Shown: positions 56,580 to 64,000 of the stretch, piece by piece
Layout of the letters: every line of letters starts with the position of its first letter
Position numbering within the stretch: position 1 is the stretch's first letter
Origin: Bradyrhizobium sp. AZCC 1719
GTDB lineage: Bacteria > Pseudomonadota > Alphaproteobacteria > Rhizobiales > Xanthobacteraceae
DNA: 64,000 nucleotides
Direction: 5' to 3'
Assembly (NCBI RefSeq): GCF_036924525.1
Contig: NZ_JAZHRU010000001.1
Coordinates: 5,113,001-5,177,000, forward strand
Notes under the pieces: model-generated
Told to the model about the DNA's origin: nothing
The model's input: only the letters and a program-made list of their open reading frames with translations
Database searches by the model: none
Made by a program: the position numbers and the translations under genes

Positions 56580-57683
56580 ATGTCGAGAAGATGGATTTTG
56601 CCGGCCCTGATCCTGTCGGTTTGTTCGAGTGGAGCCCTGCAGGCCAATCCGCTGGATTCACCTGGCGTCGTTTATATCGACGGGCTGCCGTGCAATCGCG
56701 CGTGCCAGTCCTACATGGCCTGGTCTGATCAGACATTATCTGCCCGGCACCGCGCGGTTCGCGAGACTGAAATCGCGGTGCCGGCTGAGGCCGAAACCGC
56801 AAGACCAGAACACGCCAGTCCCGCACGCGTAGCGAGGCAGGGCGCCTCCGTTTCCCGCACCGCGCCGCGCAGCAGCAAGGCGGCGTCCAGTACGAGGCCG
56901 CCAACCGCCAAAAAGGCCGCCGCTCCCGCTCTCGCAGCAGCCAGGAAGAACATTCCGGCGGCTACGGCGCCAGTGGCTCGCGAAAAGGCTGTCGCGGGTG
57001 GGCAGCCGCCGGAGCGCAAACTGGAAATCTCTGATAGCCCCGAGCCCAGTCAGGCAGCCGCCGTCGCTGCGTCGCAGCCTGCGGAGGCTCCCAAGTCGGA
57101 GGTCAAATCCGAGGTCACCCTGCCGCCGCCGGCCACGCTTGAGATCGCCGCGACGCCTGCCGCGCCCGAGGCGACTGCGTTGCCTCCCTCGGCCGGCGTT
57201 ACTCCCGCTCCGGCTTCTCGAACCATCCAGCAGCAGCTTGTGGAAGCGACGGGAATGGCCGATCTCGTCACGGCGATCGGGACGGGGCGGGAAGCGTCCA
57301 GCAAATCGGACAATCCGGAAGCAGCACCCGCCGACGTGAGCGATACTGACAAGACTGCATCCGTATCGACAGACAGTACGGACAATCTGGTGGCGCTTGT
57401 GCTGGCGCGTCCGGAAATTGAATCGTTATCCGACCTGAACAACAGAAACATCGCGATCGAGGAGAAGCAATCCGCATCAAGTGGACGCGTCAGCGCCGCC
57501 TTCATGGCGGCGGGAGCTGCGGAGGTCCAGTTCAGCGAAGGACAGCGAGGGGCAATCGAGCGGCTGATCAGCGGCGAAGTCCCGGCCGCGGTTCTGACGT
57601 TGGCCTCGCGCGAAGCAGCGGAGTGGTTTCCCGATATCGAAGGCTTCAGGACTTTCCGGGTGCCGCTGAAGGCGAGACTTTAG
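56580..57683 (+). CDS. Exported hypothetical protein with binding-protein-like C-terminal domain
   Basis: A 367-residue exported protein. Signal peptide WILPALILSVCSSGALQA is followed by a short conserved segment (GVVYIDGLPCNRACQSYMAWSDQTLSARH) with two cysteines. About 180 residues of low-complexity Ala/Pro/Glu linker come next. A C-terminal domain (about 270-367: VALVLARPEIESLSDLNNRNIAIEEKQSASSGRVSAAFMAAGAAEVQFSEGQRGAIERLISGEVPAAVLTLASREAAEWF) looks like one lobe of a periplasmic substrate-binding fold. A diverged copy of bases 57407-57499 recurs at 61899-61988, beyond the autotransporter gene. Function unknown. Confidence 0.65.
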   Translation: MSRRWILPALILSVCSSGALQANPLDSPGVVYIDGLPCNRACQSYMAWSDQTLSARHRAVRETEIAVPAEAETARPEHASPARVARQGASVSRTAPRSSKAASSTRPPTAKKAAAPALAAARKNIPAATAPVAREKAVAGGQPPERKLEISDSPEPSQAAAVAASQPAEAPKSEVKSEVTLPPPATLEIAATPAAPEATALPPSAGVTPAPASRTIQQQLVEATGMADLVTAIGTGREASSKSDNPEAAPADVSDTDKTASVSTDSTDNLVALVLARPEIESLSDLNNRNIAIEEKQSASSGRVSAAFMAAGAAEVQFSEGQRGAIERLISGEVPAAVLTLASREAAEWFPDIEGFRTFRVPLKARL

Positions 57684-57781
57684 CAAACCGTAATTCGTGC
57701 GCGGTGGCCCAACGACTAGGTGTTGGCAGACTTCGAGCGGGCGCAGGAATCCGCGGCACTGCGCTGGACTGACCGAACGTG

Positions 57782-60700
57782 TCAAAATCTCACGGCGAGC
57801 CGGCCTCGGACGGCGTGGTCTTCGGCGTTGCGTGCGACCTGGCCCTGGTAGAGAATGCCGAGCGTGGTTTGCGCATTGAGATGCAGGTCAGCGCCGGCTT
57901 CGAGGAGCGCGCTGTTGCGCGCGAGCGGCGCGCCCGCGATCTCGAAGGCAGTGCCTCCGCTCGCGAAGGAGAGGGTGGTGACCGGCGTCACATCGCCGAG
58001 CACGTGCTGCCAGGCGGCGGAGAGGCGCGGCGCCAGCGTCATTCCCCCGACCGCGACGCTGGTGGCGAGCCGCGCGCCAAGCGTCGCGAAGCCCGCCTCT
58101 TCGCGGTCGCACGCACCCGTGAGCGCCGCGACGCCGCCCTTCTCCGTGAAACCGCTTGTCCTCGCCTGCACCCAGGCAGCTCCTGCGAACGGCTCGAGCG
58201 CGACCGGGCCGAGCCCGAAACCGTAGCCGATCTCGCCAAACACCTGAGTGGTGCCGCCATGATAGGCGGCCGACGCGCGATCGACAAAGCCCGGAAACGC
58301 GATGGTGCGGGTGGTGTCGATCTGGTGGTACGAATAGGCCATGCCGGCGCGCGCGCTCCACGCGCCGGCGCTGCCCGCGCCGTAGAACGCCGCGTGGCCG
58401 CTCTCGACCGAGGCCGAGCTCGCGCGCGCGTCCACGCCGACCGCGGAGTCCGAATAGCCCGCCGCGAAGCCGAAGCGCCAGTCATCAACAGCGGCGTCGA
58501 GCCCCGCGACGGCGCCAGCGTGGCGGCGAGCGACCGTTGCCGCATTGCCATCGCCGTCAATGCGACCGCGCGCACCGAGTCCCTGCGCCCAGAAGGTCAG
58601 GCGGGACGAGTCCGTCTTCGGCTCCGGCACGGTCCCCGGAAGGGCCGCGCGCGCCGCCGTCCCGCCTACCGCGTTGTCGAAGGACGCCTGGCGCAGGCGG
58701 CCGAGCACCGCGTCGCGCAGATCGCGCGATTCGTCGACGAGCACGCCCGCCGTACTCGCATGCAACTCGCCCGAGAGTGCATCGAACGCCTGCCGCGCCT
58801 GCGCGGCTGTGCCGTAGAGCACCGTATTGAAGATGGGATTGCCGAAGCCCAGCGAATCGACGCCGGTGCCGGTGGCAATCTGGTTGCGCGTCCAGCCGAC
58901 GCTCGCGAATGCCGTGCGTGCGAGGGTGAAGAATACGTGGTCGGCATTATAGGACACGGTCGGCGTTATGAAGGCGGACGAGGTGAGATTGGAAGTCACG
59001 CTGTCGAACGTGCCGGCGATGCCGCCAGTCGCCGTGAGAATCGTGTAGGTGGTGCCCGGCGCGTAGGTCCCGGGCGCTGCGACCACACGCAAGGCACCGC
59101 CGAGCTGCGCCGCGCCCGTGACATCGGTGCGATCGGCGCTCGTCGGCGCGATCTCGACCAGGTAGGTCGAGGCCGCCGACAGCACGAGATTGCCCTGCAC
59201 CGTGATGGTGCCGATCGAGTTGCCGGGCGAGAGCGTGCCGGCGCCGATAGTCGTTGCGCCAAGACGACCAGTGCCCCCGACAAGACCGCCGCCATCCACC
59301 GTCAGTGGTGACGAGGCGATCGAGCCGTTCACGATGAGCGTGGCGCCGTTGACGGTCGTGGGACCCGTGTAGCTGTTGGCAGCCGTCAGGATGGTGGTGC
59401 CGGACAGCACATTGACGCTGCCGTTGCCGGTCATCGTCGACCCAAACACGTAGTTGGCGGCCGTATGATTGAAGTTGATCGTGCCAATGCCAGCGCCGAA
59501 CGCGACGCTTGCCGTGTCGAGCGTGCCGGCGGCCGCCGCCGGACTGCCTGCCGCCGCGCCGATGTTCAGCGTGCCACGCGAGCCGGCCTGGCTTGCCACA
59601 TGCACGGTGCCGGCGTGCACCGTCGCACCCGCCGCGACGGTGAGCGTACCGGTGCCGGAGAATCCGACATTGAGGTCTCCGGAATTGGTCCATGTCGAGC
59701 CGGCGCCCGTCACCGCCACGGTTCCTTGCGAGCCGATGGCCGATCCGATGATGGCGGACGCGCTGCTCACAGATCCACCGCTGTCGATGGCGAGCACGCC
59801 GGTGCCGCTGACGCCAATTGTGAGGGAGGCACTGGAGTTCAAGGCCGAGCCCGGACCCGTCACTGTCACCGTGCCTTGCGAGCCGGTGTCGTGAGCGACG
59901 TAGCCGTTCGCATTGCTCACCGTGCCGCCGTTCGAGACCGCGAGCGAACCCGTACCGGCGTTGCCGACGTAAAGGTCCAGGGAATTAACCCAGGCAGAGC
60001 CGGCGCCAGCGACCGTGGCCGTGCCCTGCGCGCCGGCAAACTCGCCGAGGATCCCATATGTGCTGCTGACCTTCCCCCCGCTTGCGACAGCGAGCAACCC
60101 GACGCCGAAGTAGCCGATCGAGAGCTGTGAGGAATTGGTCCAGGTGGTGCCAACGCCCGTCACCGTCACGCTCCCTTGCGAGCCGCTGGTCGACCCGACA
60201 ATTGCGGAGGTGTTGCTCACGGCTCCGCCATTCTCAATGGCGAGTACCCCCGTGCCGCCGCCGCCGATCGTGAGGGAGGAGCTGTTGCTCCAGGCCGAGC
60301 CGGCGCCTGTCACCGTCATGGACCCCTGCGAACCGGCGACGAAACCGACGAGACCGATCGCGTTGCTCGCCCGGCCGCCGTCCGCGATAGTGAGCGCGCC
60401 CGTGCCGGCGTTGCCGACGAAGAGGTTTCCGCTGTTGGCCAAGGCGGAGCCCGCGCCGGTCACCGTCACCGTGCCGTGGGAGCCGGCGTCGTTGCCGACG
60501 ATGCCGATTGCGCCGCTCACCCCGCCGCCGGCCGCGATGGTCAGCACGCCTGTGCCGGCATCGCCGATGACGAGATTTCCGCTGTTGGTCCAGGCCGAGC
60601 CGGCGCCGGTCACCGTCGCCGTGCCCTGAGAGAGAGCGCTGCGGCCGAGATAGCCGTCCGTATTGCTCACCGTTGCGCCATTCGCGATGGCGAGCGTGCC

Positions 60701-61735
60701 TGTGCCTGTGCCGGCATCCCCGACGAAGAGATTGCCGGAATTGGTCCAGGTAGATCCCGCGCCGGTCACCGTTGTGTTTCCGCGCGCGCTACCGAGGGCG
60801 CCGACATAGCCGTTCACGCTGCTCACCGTTGCGCCGTCCGCGATGGTGAGCGTGCCCGTGCCGGCGCTGGCGACGAAGAGATTTCCGGAATTGATCCAGG
60901 TGGAGCCGTTGCCGGTCACCGTCACCGTGCCAGAAGAGAAACCGCTGCGGCCGACATAGCCGTCCGTATTGCTCACCGTTCCGCCGTTCGCGATGGCAAG
61001 CGTGCCTGTGCTGACTTCCCCGACGGAGAGATTTCCGGAATTGGCCCACGTGGATCCCGCGCCGGTCACCGTTATGGTACCGCTTGCGCTATCGGAGTCT
61101 CCGACATAGCCGTTCACGCTGCTCACCGTTGCGCCGTCCGCGATGGTGAGCGTGCCCCTTCCGCCCCTGCCAGCGAAAAGATCTCCGCTGTTGGTCCAGG
61201 TGGAGCCGGCGCCGGTCACCGTCACCGTGCCCTCGGCGCCGGGAGCCGTGCCGAGATAGCCGTTCACGCTGCTCACCGTCCCACCGCCCTCGATGGTGAG
61301 CGTCCCTGTGCCGAAGAAGCCGACGTCCAGGGTCTGGGAATTGCTCCAGTTGGATCCGGGACCGGTCACCGTCACCGTGCCATTAGACAAGGGGTAGCCG
61401 ATATGGCCATCGACACTGCTCAGCGTACCGCCTCCCGTAATGGTGAGCGCGCCCACGGCGGTGATGCCGACCGCAATGATTTCCGCGGCAGCACCGGGCG
61501 CATTCACCACTGGAGCATTGGGTGTAGTCGCGTCGATCCTTGCCGTTCCCCCGCCAGCGACCGGAACGCCGTTCGTCCAGTTGCTTGCGTCGAACCAATT
61601 GCTGGATGCGGCACCGGTCCAGGTGGATTGCGCCGCGGCCGGCAACGACGCCGCCGCGAGACAGACGCCGCCAAGGACGGCCGAGCACAACCAAGAGTTG
61701 CGCAACCAGGAGTGCAGGCGTGGCCATATCGACAA
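57782..61735 (-). CDS. Autotransporter with twelve tandem passenger repeats
   Basis: A type Va-secreted protein of 1317 residues. The signal peptide ends near LPAAAQS. The passenger (about 37-1040) includes twelve repeats of about 50 residues (roughly 110-710) of the form S-x-x-x-G-Y-[VL]-G...GTVTVTGAGSTWTNSGNLFVG.AGTGTLTIADGGTV, predicted as a beta-helix. Next come PATR-like LSPGNSIGTITVQGNLVLSAASTYLVEI and, over the last 275 residues, the beta-barrel domain ending in Phe (LAVRF). TTG 61735 is used because GGGAGG lies about 8 nt upstream and the signal peptide fits; ATG 61727 is out of frame. Likely an adhesin; it needs BamA for insertion. Confidence 0.93.
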   Translation of the reverse strand: MSIWPRLHSWLRNSWLCSAVLGGVCLAAASLPAAAQSTWTGAASSNWFDASNWTNGVPVAGGGTARIDATTPNAPVVNAPGAAAEIIAVGITAVGALTITGGGTLSSVDGHIGYPLSNGTVTVTGPGSNWSNSQTLDVGFFGTGTLTIEGGGTVSSVNGYLGTAPGAEGTVTVTGAGSTWTNSGDLFAGRGGRGTLTIADGATVSSVNGYVGDSDSASGTITVTGAGSTWANSGNLSVGEVSTGTLAIANGGTVSNTDGYVGRSGFSSGTVTVTGNGSTWINSGNLFVASAGTGTLTIADGATVSSVNGYVGALGSARGNTTVTGAGSTWTNSGNLFVGDAGTGTGTLAIANGATVSNTDGYLGRSALSQGTATVTGAGSAWTNSGNLVIGDAGTGVLTIAAGGGVSGAIGIVGNDAGSHGTVTVTGAGSALANSGNLFVGNAGTGALTIADGGRASNAIGLVGFVAGSQGSMTVTGAGSAWSNSSSLTIGGGGTGVLAIENGGAVSNTSAIVGSTSGSQGSVTVTGVGTTWTNSSQLSIGYFGVGLLAVASGGKVSSTYGILGEFAGAQGTATVAGAGSAWVNSLDLYVGNAGTGSLAVSNGGTVSNANGYVAHDTGSQGTVTVTGPGSALNSSASLTIGVSGTGVLAIDSGGSVSSASAIIGSAIGSQGTVAVTGAGSTWTNSGDLNVGFSGTGTLTVAAGATVHAGTVHVASQAGSRGTLNIGAAAGSPAAAAGTLDTASVAFGAGIGTINFNHTAANYVFGSTMTGNGSVNVLSGTTILTAANSYTGPTTVNGATLIVNGSIASSPLTVDGGGLVGGTGRLGATTIGAGTLSPGNSIGTITVQGNLVLSAASTYLVEIAPTSADRTDVTGAAQLGGALRVVAAPGTYAPGTTYTILTATGGIAGTFDSVTSNLTSSAFITPTVSYNADHVFFTLARTAFASVGWTRNQIATGTGVDSLGFGNPIFNTVLYGTAAQARQAFDALSGELHASTAGVLVDESRDLRDAVLGRLRQASFDNAVGGTAARAALPGTVPEPKTDSSRLTFWAQGLGARGRIDGDGNAATVARRHAGAVAGLDAAVDDWRFGFAAGYSDSAVGVDARASSASVESGHAAFYGAGSAGAWSARAGMAYSYHQIDTTRTIAFPGFVDRASAAYHGGTTQVFGEIGYGFGLGPVALEPFAGAAWVQARTSGFTEKGGVAALTGACDREEAGFATLGARLATSVAVGGMTLAPRLSAAWQHVLGDVTPVTTLSFASGGTAFEIAGAPLARNSALLEAGADLHLNAQTTLGILYQGQVARNAEDHAVRGRLAVRF

Positions 61736-61898
61736 CTGACCCGCCTCCCTCTCACGCCCGCCGCTCGATCCATGTCGCGAGCCGCGTCACATCGCTCCGA
61801 ATGCACGCCGTACTTACCTCCAAAACAGCGCGGCATGTCAATCGAGGCAGGTACCACCAGAGGTGATAATTTCCCCGCATGTTGCGCCGCAATCACAG

Positions 61899-61988
61899 GC
61901 GTCCGGAAATTGAATCGTTATCCGACCTGAACAGAAACGTCGCGATCGAGAAGAAGCAGTCCGCATCAAGCGGAGGCGTCAGCGCCGC
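61899..61988 (+). pseudogene. Decayed fragment copy of the 56580-57683 gene
   Basis: Aligns with 57407-57499 with one 3-base deletion (AAC) and five substitutions, encoding RPEIESLSDLNRNVAIEKKQSASSGGVSAA. It then loses similarity (LIVLQAIVRAPE...) and reaches a stop. There is no start or signal peptide. The pair of copies flanks the autotransporter gene. The rest of 61736-62100 shows only the autotransporter upstream region. Confidence 0.85.
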
Positions 61989-62100
61989 GTTGATAGTTCT
62001 TCAAGCTATCGTGAGAGCTCCGGAAACGCACCGTGGATATGATTGGCAAGTCGGCTAGCGCAGCGACGGCAAGGCAACAAATGCATATGTGAGGTGTCAT

Positions 62101-62622
62101 ATGTCTGCACCCTGCAAGTTCGAGCTAAGTATTCTGAATCACGATGAGAAAGCGCTCGTACAGACTTCCCATCACCCCGAAATTGGTGACGCAGATCGCG
62201 CGACACTTGAAAACCTGAAATCATCGCTCAGAAAACTCCGGGACAAGGAGCGTACGCTCGCCTTCCAGCGGCGTCGGATCAGCAAAGGCACCGCCCAGCC
62301 GCGGGGCCAAAGCGTTTCGGGGACTGCCGAGCATTCTCTCCATCGTAAGCAGGTTTTCGTGGCCGCCCTGAAGCGGGTGAACAAGGAGCTCGCACGCCTT
62401 CAAAAATTTGAGGCGAGGAGGGAGCTGGGAGAAGCGGCCCGGCGAGCGCTTTCTCTTCGTAGAGCACAGCAATTCTCCCGCCCGACAAACGAGCCAACTT
62501 CCCATGACGGCATGAAGCCGATTCCGAGTCGCCGACGAAGTATCAAGCTCCCGCGCTCAACAATTGGGCGGGTGTCACAGGCGAACAAGAGAGCCCAGGC
62601 CGCAAGAGATTCCCGCCGCTAA
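62101..62622 (+). CDS. Hypothetical protein rich in Arg and Lys
   Basis: A 173-residue very basic soluble protein. The first part (MSAPCKFELSILNHDEKALVQTSHHPEIGDADRATLENLKSSLRKLRDKERTLAFQRRRISKG) is followed by a helical segment (HRKQVFVAALKRVNKELARLQKFEARRELGEAARRAL) and a disordered basic tail. ATG 62101 has GAGG 8 nt upstream; a GTG four codons earlier is also open. The heavy positive charge could reflect nucleic-acid binding, but no domain is recognised. Confidence 0.5.
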   Translation: MSAPCKFELSILNHDEKALVQTSHHPEIGDADRATLENLKSSLRKLRDKERTLAFQRRRISKGTAQPRGQSVSGTAEHSLHRKQVFVAALKRVNKELARLQKFEARRELGEAARRALSLRRAQQFSRPTNEPTSHDGMKPIPSRRRSIKLPRSTIGRVSQANKRAQAARDSRR

Positions 62623-62628
62623 CGGAGC

Positions 62629-62874
62629 TTATCCAATTCGGCTGCACGGCAAATGAATTTTTGCAATTACGCAATTACGGTGGCAGTTACGGTGCCAGTC
62701 ACCGTAATTCCCGCTCCCGCCCAGCGCCGCTCTGATCTCGGCATCAATCTCGGCAAAATCATGCGCCGTCAGATGCGGCTTGATCTCGGCAAGGTTCGCT
62801 TGCGCGGCGGCGAGCCTGCCACGTTCCATCGTGGCCTTTTTCAGCGGTGCCGCTCTGGCGGATAGTCTGGTCAT
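62629..62874 (-). CDS. Small hypothetical protein
   Basis: An 81-residue protein, MTRLSARAAPLKKATMERGRLAAAQANLAEIKPHLTAHDFAEIDAEIRAALGGSG followed by a short polar tail rich in His, Cys and Asn. GGAG sits seven nt before its ATG. Helical and charged, with no recognised family. It is convergent with the preceding gene, separated by 6 bp. Plausible but unproven as a gene. Confidence 0.4.
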   Translation of the reverse strand: MTRLSARAAPLKKATMERGRLAAAQANLAEIKPHLTAHDFAEIDAEIRAALGGSGNYGDWHRNCHRNCVIAKIHLPCSRIG

Positions 62875-63066
62875 GTTGCTTCTCCACCGGATTACTGCGG
62901 ATAGACCCGGCGACCATTTTCCTCTTCAGGTTAACCTCATTTCATTCCAAGCCATACTAGCGATTAGCCGGCGGTCCGGGGCCGGGTTTCTTACGCGGCT
63001 CCGGCGCGTTCGGATCGTTGCATTTGGCTCCTGTGGTCCATCGATTGAACGGTTGAAGGAAACCAG

Positions 63067-63327
63067 ATGGAAAAGACCAAGGCCAACTCGCCCAAGTACA
63101 AGATACCTATTCGAACAGCACCGCAGGAAATCATTATGACCGGCGACGACTTCCGCGCGGCGATCGAAAAGATCGGCGTATCGCAGGAGGGTTTTGGTCG
63201 CTTGATCGGCGTGCGGGGCCGCACCGTACGAAGCTGGATTGCCGAGGAATTCCCCGTTCCCAAAGTGGTCGCGCTGTTCGCGCGCTTGATGCTCAAAACC
63301 AAAACCAATCCGGAGGACTTGCTATGA
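63067..63327 (+). CDS. Small HTH DNA-binding protein
   Basis: An 86-residue protein with a helix-turn-helix of the XRE/YdaS kind: MTGDDFRAAIEKIGVSQEGFGRLIGVRGRTVRSWIAEEFPVPKVVALFARLML. Similar small regulators occur in rhizobial genomes and prophages. The Met at residue 24 could also be the start, which would leave only the HTH domain. No adjacent target is evident: the region downstream is repeat-like and upstream lies a 192-bp gap. Confidence 0.65.
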   Translation: MEKTKANSPKYKIPIRTAPQEIIMTGDDFRAAIEKIGVSQEGFGRLIGVRGRTVRSWIAEEFPVPKVVALFARLMLKTKTNPEDLL

Positions 63328-63605
63328 GTCCAAACCGACCTCTTGCTCTTGGCATGCAAATGAAGCGCTCCGCGCTTATCTGACGATCGCAACGCCAGCG
63401 CTTGCTGCGTTGTCGGAGAAGGCCCGGATCGCGGCGGCACGGTTTGTATTACGGTGCACACAAATTGCAACGGTGGCCGCGTCACAAACTGGGATGGCGG
63501 GCAAATCAATTCGGATTTTCAGAAATCGTGTCAAGCCCCGGAATCAAAAATATTCCGCTTTCGCCGTCGGGCAAATCACCGCTACAAACTCGCCCATCCA
63601 CCCCG

Positions 63606-64000
63606 GCAAGAGGGGCGTATCGCGATCGTCACGGACGCGGGGTTGGATGCGGTGGACGCGGCAGCGTCGGGTGCGCAAGATGTTCGCAGGGCGGTTATCC
63701 GTGAGTGAACACAGCGCGCAGGACGTACGGCGCTTAAACGCCTCCGCCAGAATTTTGGCCGGCAAGCACTTGGCTGGTTGAAGTCTCTGGCAGAGGAAGC
63801 TGCGTACGGCAAAACCGTGTGGTCCTGGCACCCGTGGCTGGTGTTAAGCCGGCGGAGGTTCTTCGAAACCCGACCGGGTTCGATGAACCGCTAATCTGTC
63901 GGCGATGGAGGCAAGAGGAATTCGTCTCCAGGGAGAGCGCGGCATAAGCCGTCGAACCATCGCGCAGGGAATGCCGGGCTGCTCCGGCTGTACCTGTATG
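63606..64000. repeat. Probable dispersed noncoding repeat (runs off window)
   Basis: The stretch from the GGGGCGTATCGCGATCGTC motif to the window edge resembles, from memory, a high-copy intergenic sequence in Bradyrhizobium genomes; diagnostic pieces are GCGGTGGACGCGGCAGCGTC, GTGTGGTCCTGGCACCCG, GCATAAGCCGTCGAACCATC and GCGCAGGGAATGCCGGG. It has many short open frames in all phases but none with a credible start, so I treat it as noncoding. Boundaries are approximate. 63328-63605 shows nothing I can name. Confidence 0.5.

Noticed and set aside
57779..59311. 510-codon plus-strand frame opposite the autotransporter beta domain
   Set aside because: Antisense to a strongly recognisable autotransporter barrel; composition is Arg/Ala-rich noise.
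60176..61930. 584-codon plus-strand frame opposite the autotransporter
   Set aside because: It is the shadow of the autotransporter's tandem repeats; its periodic sequence mirrors the repeat codons and there is no credible ribosome site.
63410..63781. 123-codon frame near the right edge
   Set aside because: Overlaps a stretch that looks like a noncoding dispersed repeat; Arg/Ser-rich with no ribosome site, and frames are open in several phases there.

Overview
The window looks like a Bradyrhizobium-type alphaproteobacterial chromosome (order Hyphomicrobiales). I infer this from the high G+C codon usage, the conserved block rpsB-tsf-pyrH-frr-uppS-cdsA-dxr-rseP-bamA-lpxD-fabZ-lpxA-lpxI-lpxB next to gltA, gltX and glnS, an alphaproteobacterial GTTC-N7-GTTC LexA box beside lexA, and several intergenic repeat families I associate with Bradyrhizobium. 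No tRNA or rRNA gene was recognised.

Layout. 1-3 kb: the 3' part of dnaE. 3-5.6 kb: a two-gene unit (exported trypsin-like protease and FHA-domain membrane protein) bracketed by two identical 58-bp copies of the last codons of dnaE. 5.6-12.8 kb: a lipoprotein, a GAF/Fis regulator with its probable aldehyde dehydrogenase target, a CBS protein, a YbaK-type deacylase, and an exported caspase-fold protein lacking both catalytic residues. 13-29.4 kb: translation factors, isoprenoid and phospholipid synthesis, envelope proteolysis, outer-membrane assembly and lipid A synthesis. In this block lpxI carries a one-base frameshift. 29.5-37.2 kb: gltA, gltX, glnS, a glutamine synthetase paralogue and small genes.

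37.3-50.7 kb: comEC, the DNA-uptake channel gene, is split by an 11-kb integrative element. The element carries a tyrosine integrase, an AlpA-like HTH gene, an XRE repressor candidate, a RepA-like ATPase, an HK97-type prohead protease and major capsid protein, a probable DUF2806 protein, a membrane protein, two secreted small proteins and a set of iteron-like repeats. It has no recognisable portal, terminase or tail genes, so it resembles a phage satellite or a reduced prophage. Imperfect 19-bp att-like repeats at the two ends lie in the same comEC reading frame. Excision at either matching block would restore comEC of about 764 codons without a scar, so this could be an active-lysogeny-like switch.

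50.7-64 kb: small conserved genes, lexA with its SOS box, moeA, a HAD hydrolase, a CtpA-type protease, and an exported protein with a binding-protein-like tail. Then comes a 1317-residue autotransporter with twelve near-50-residue repeats, flanked by a decayed copy of part of the preceding gene. The window ends with small hypothetical genes and a long noncoding stretch resembling a dispersed repeat.

All calls come from reading the sequence and recalled family knowledge. No database search was possible.
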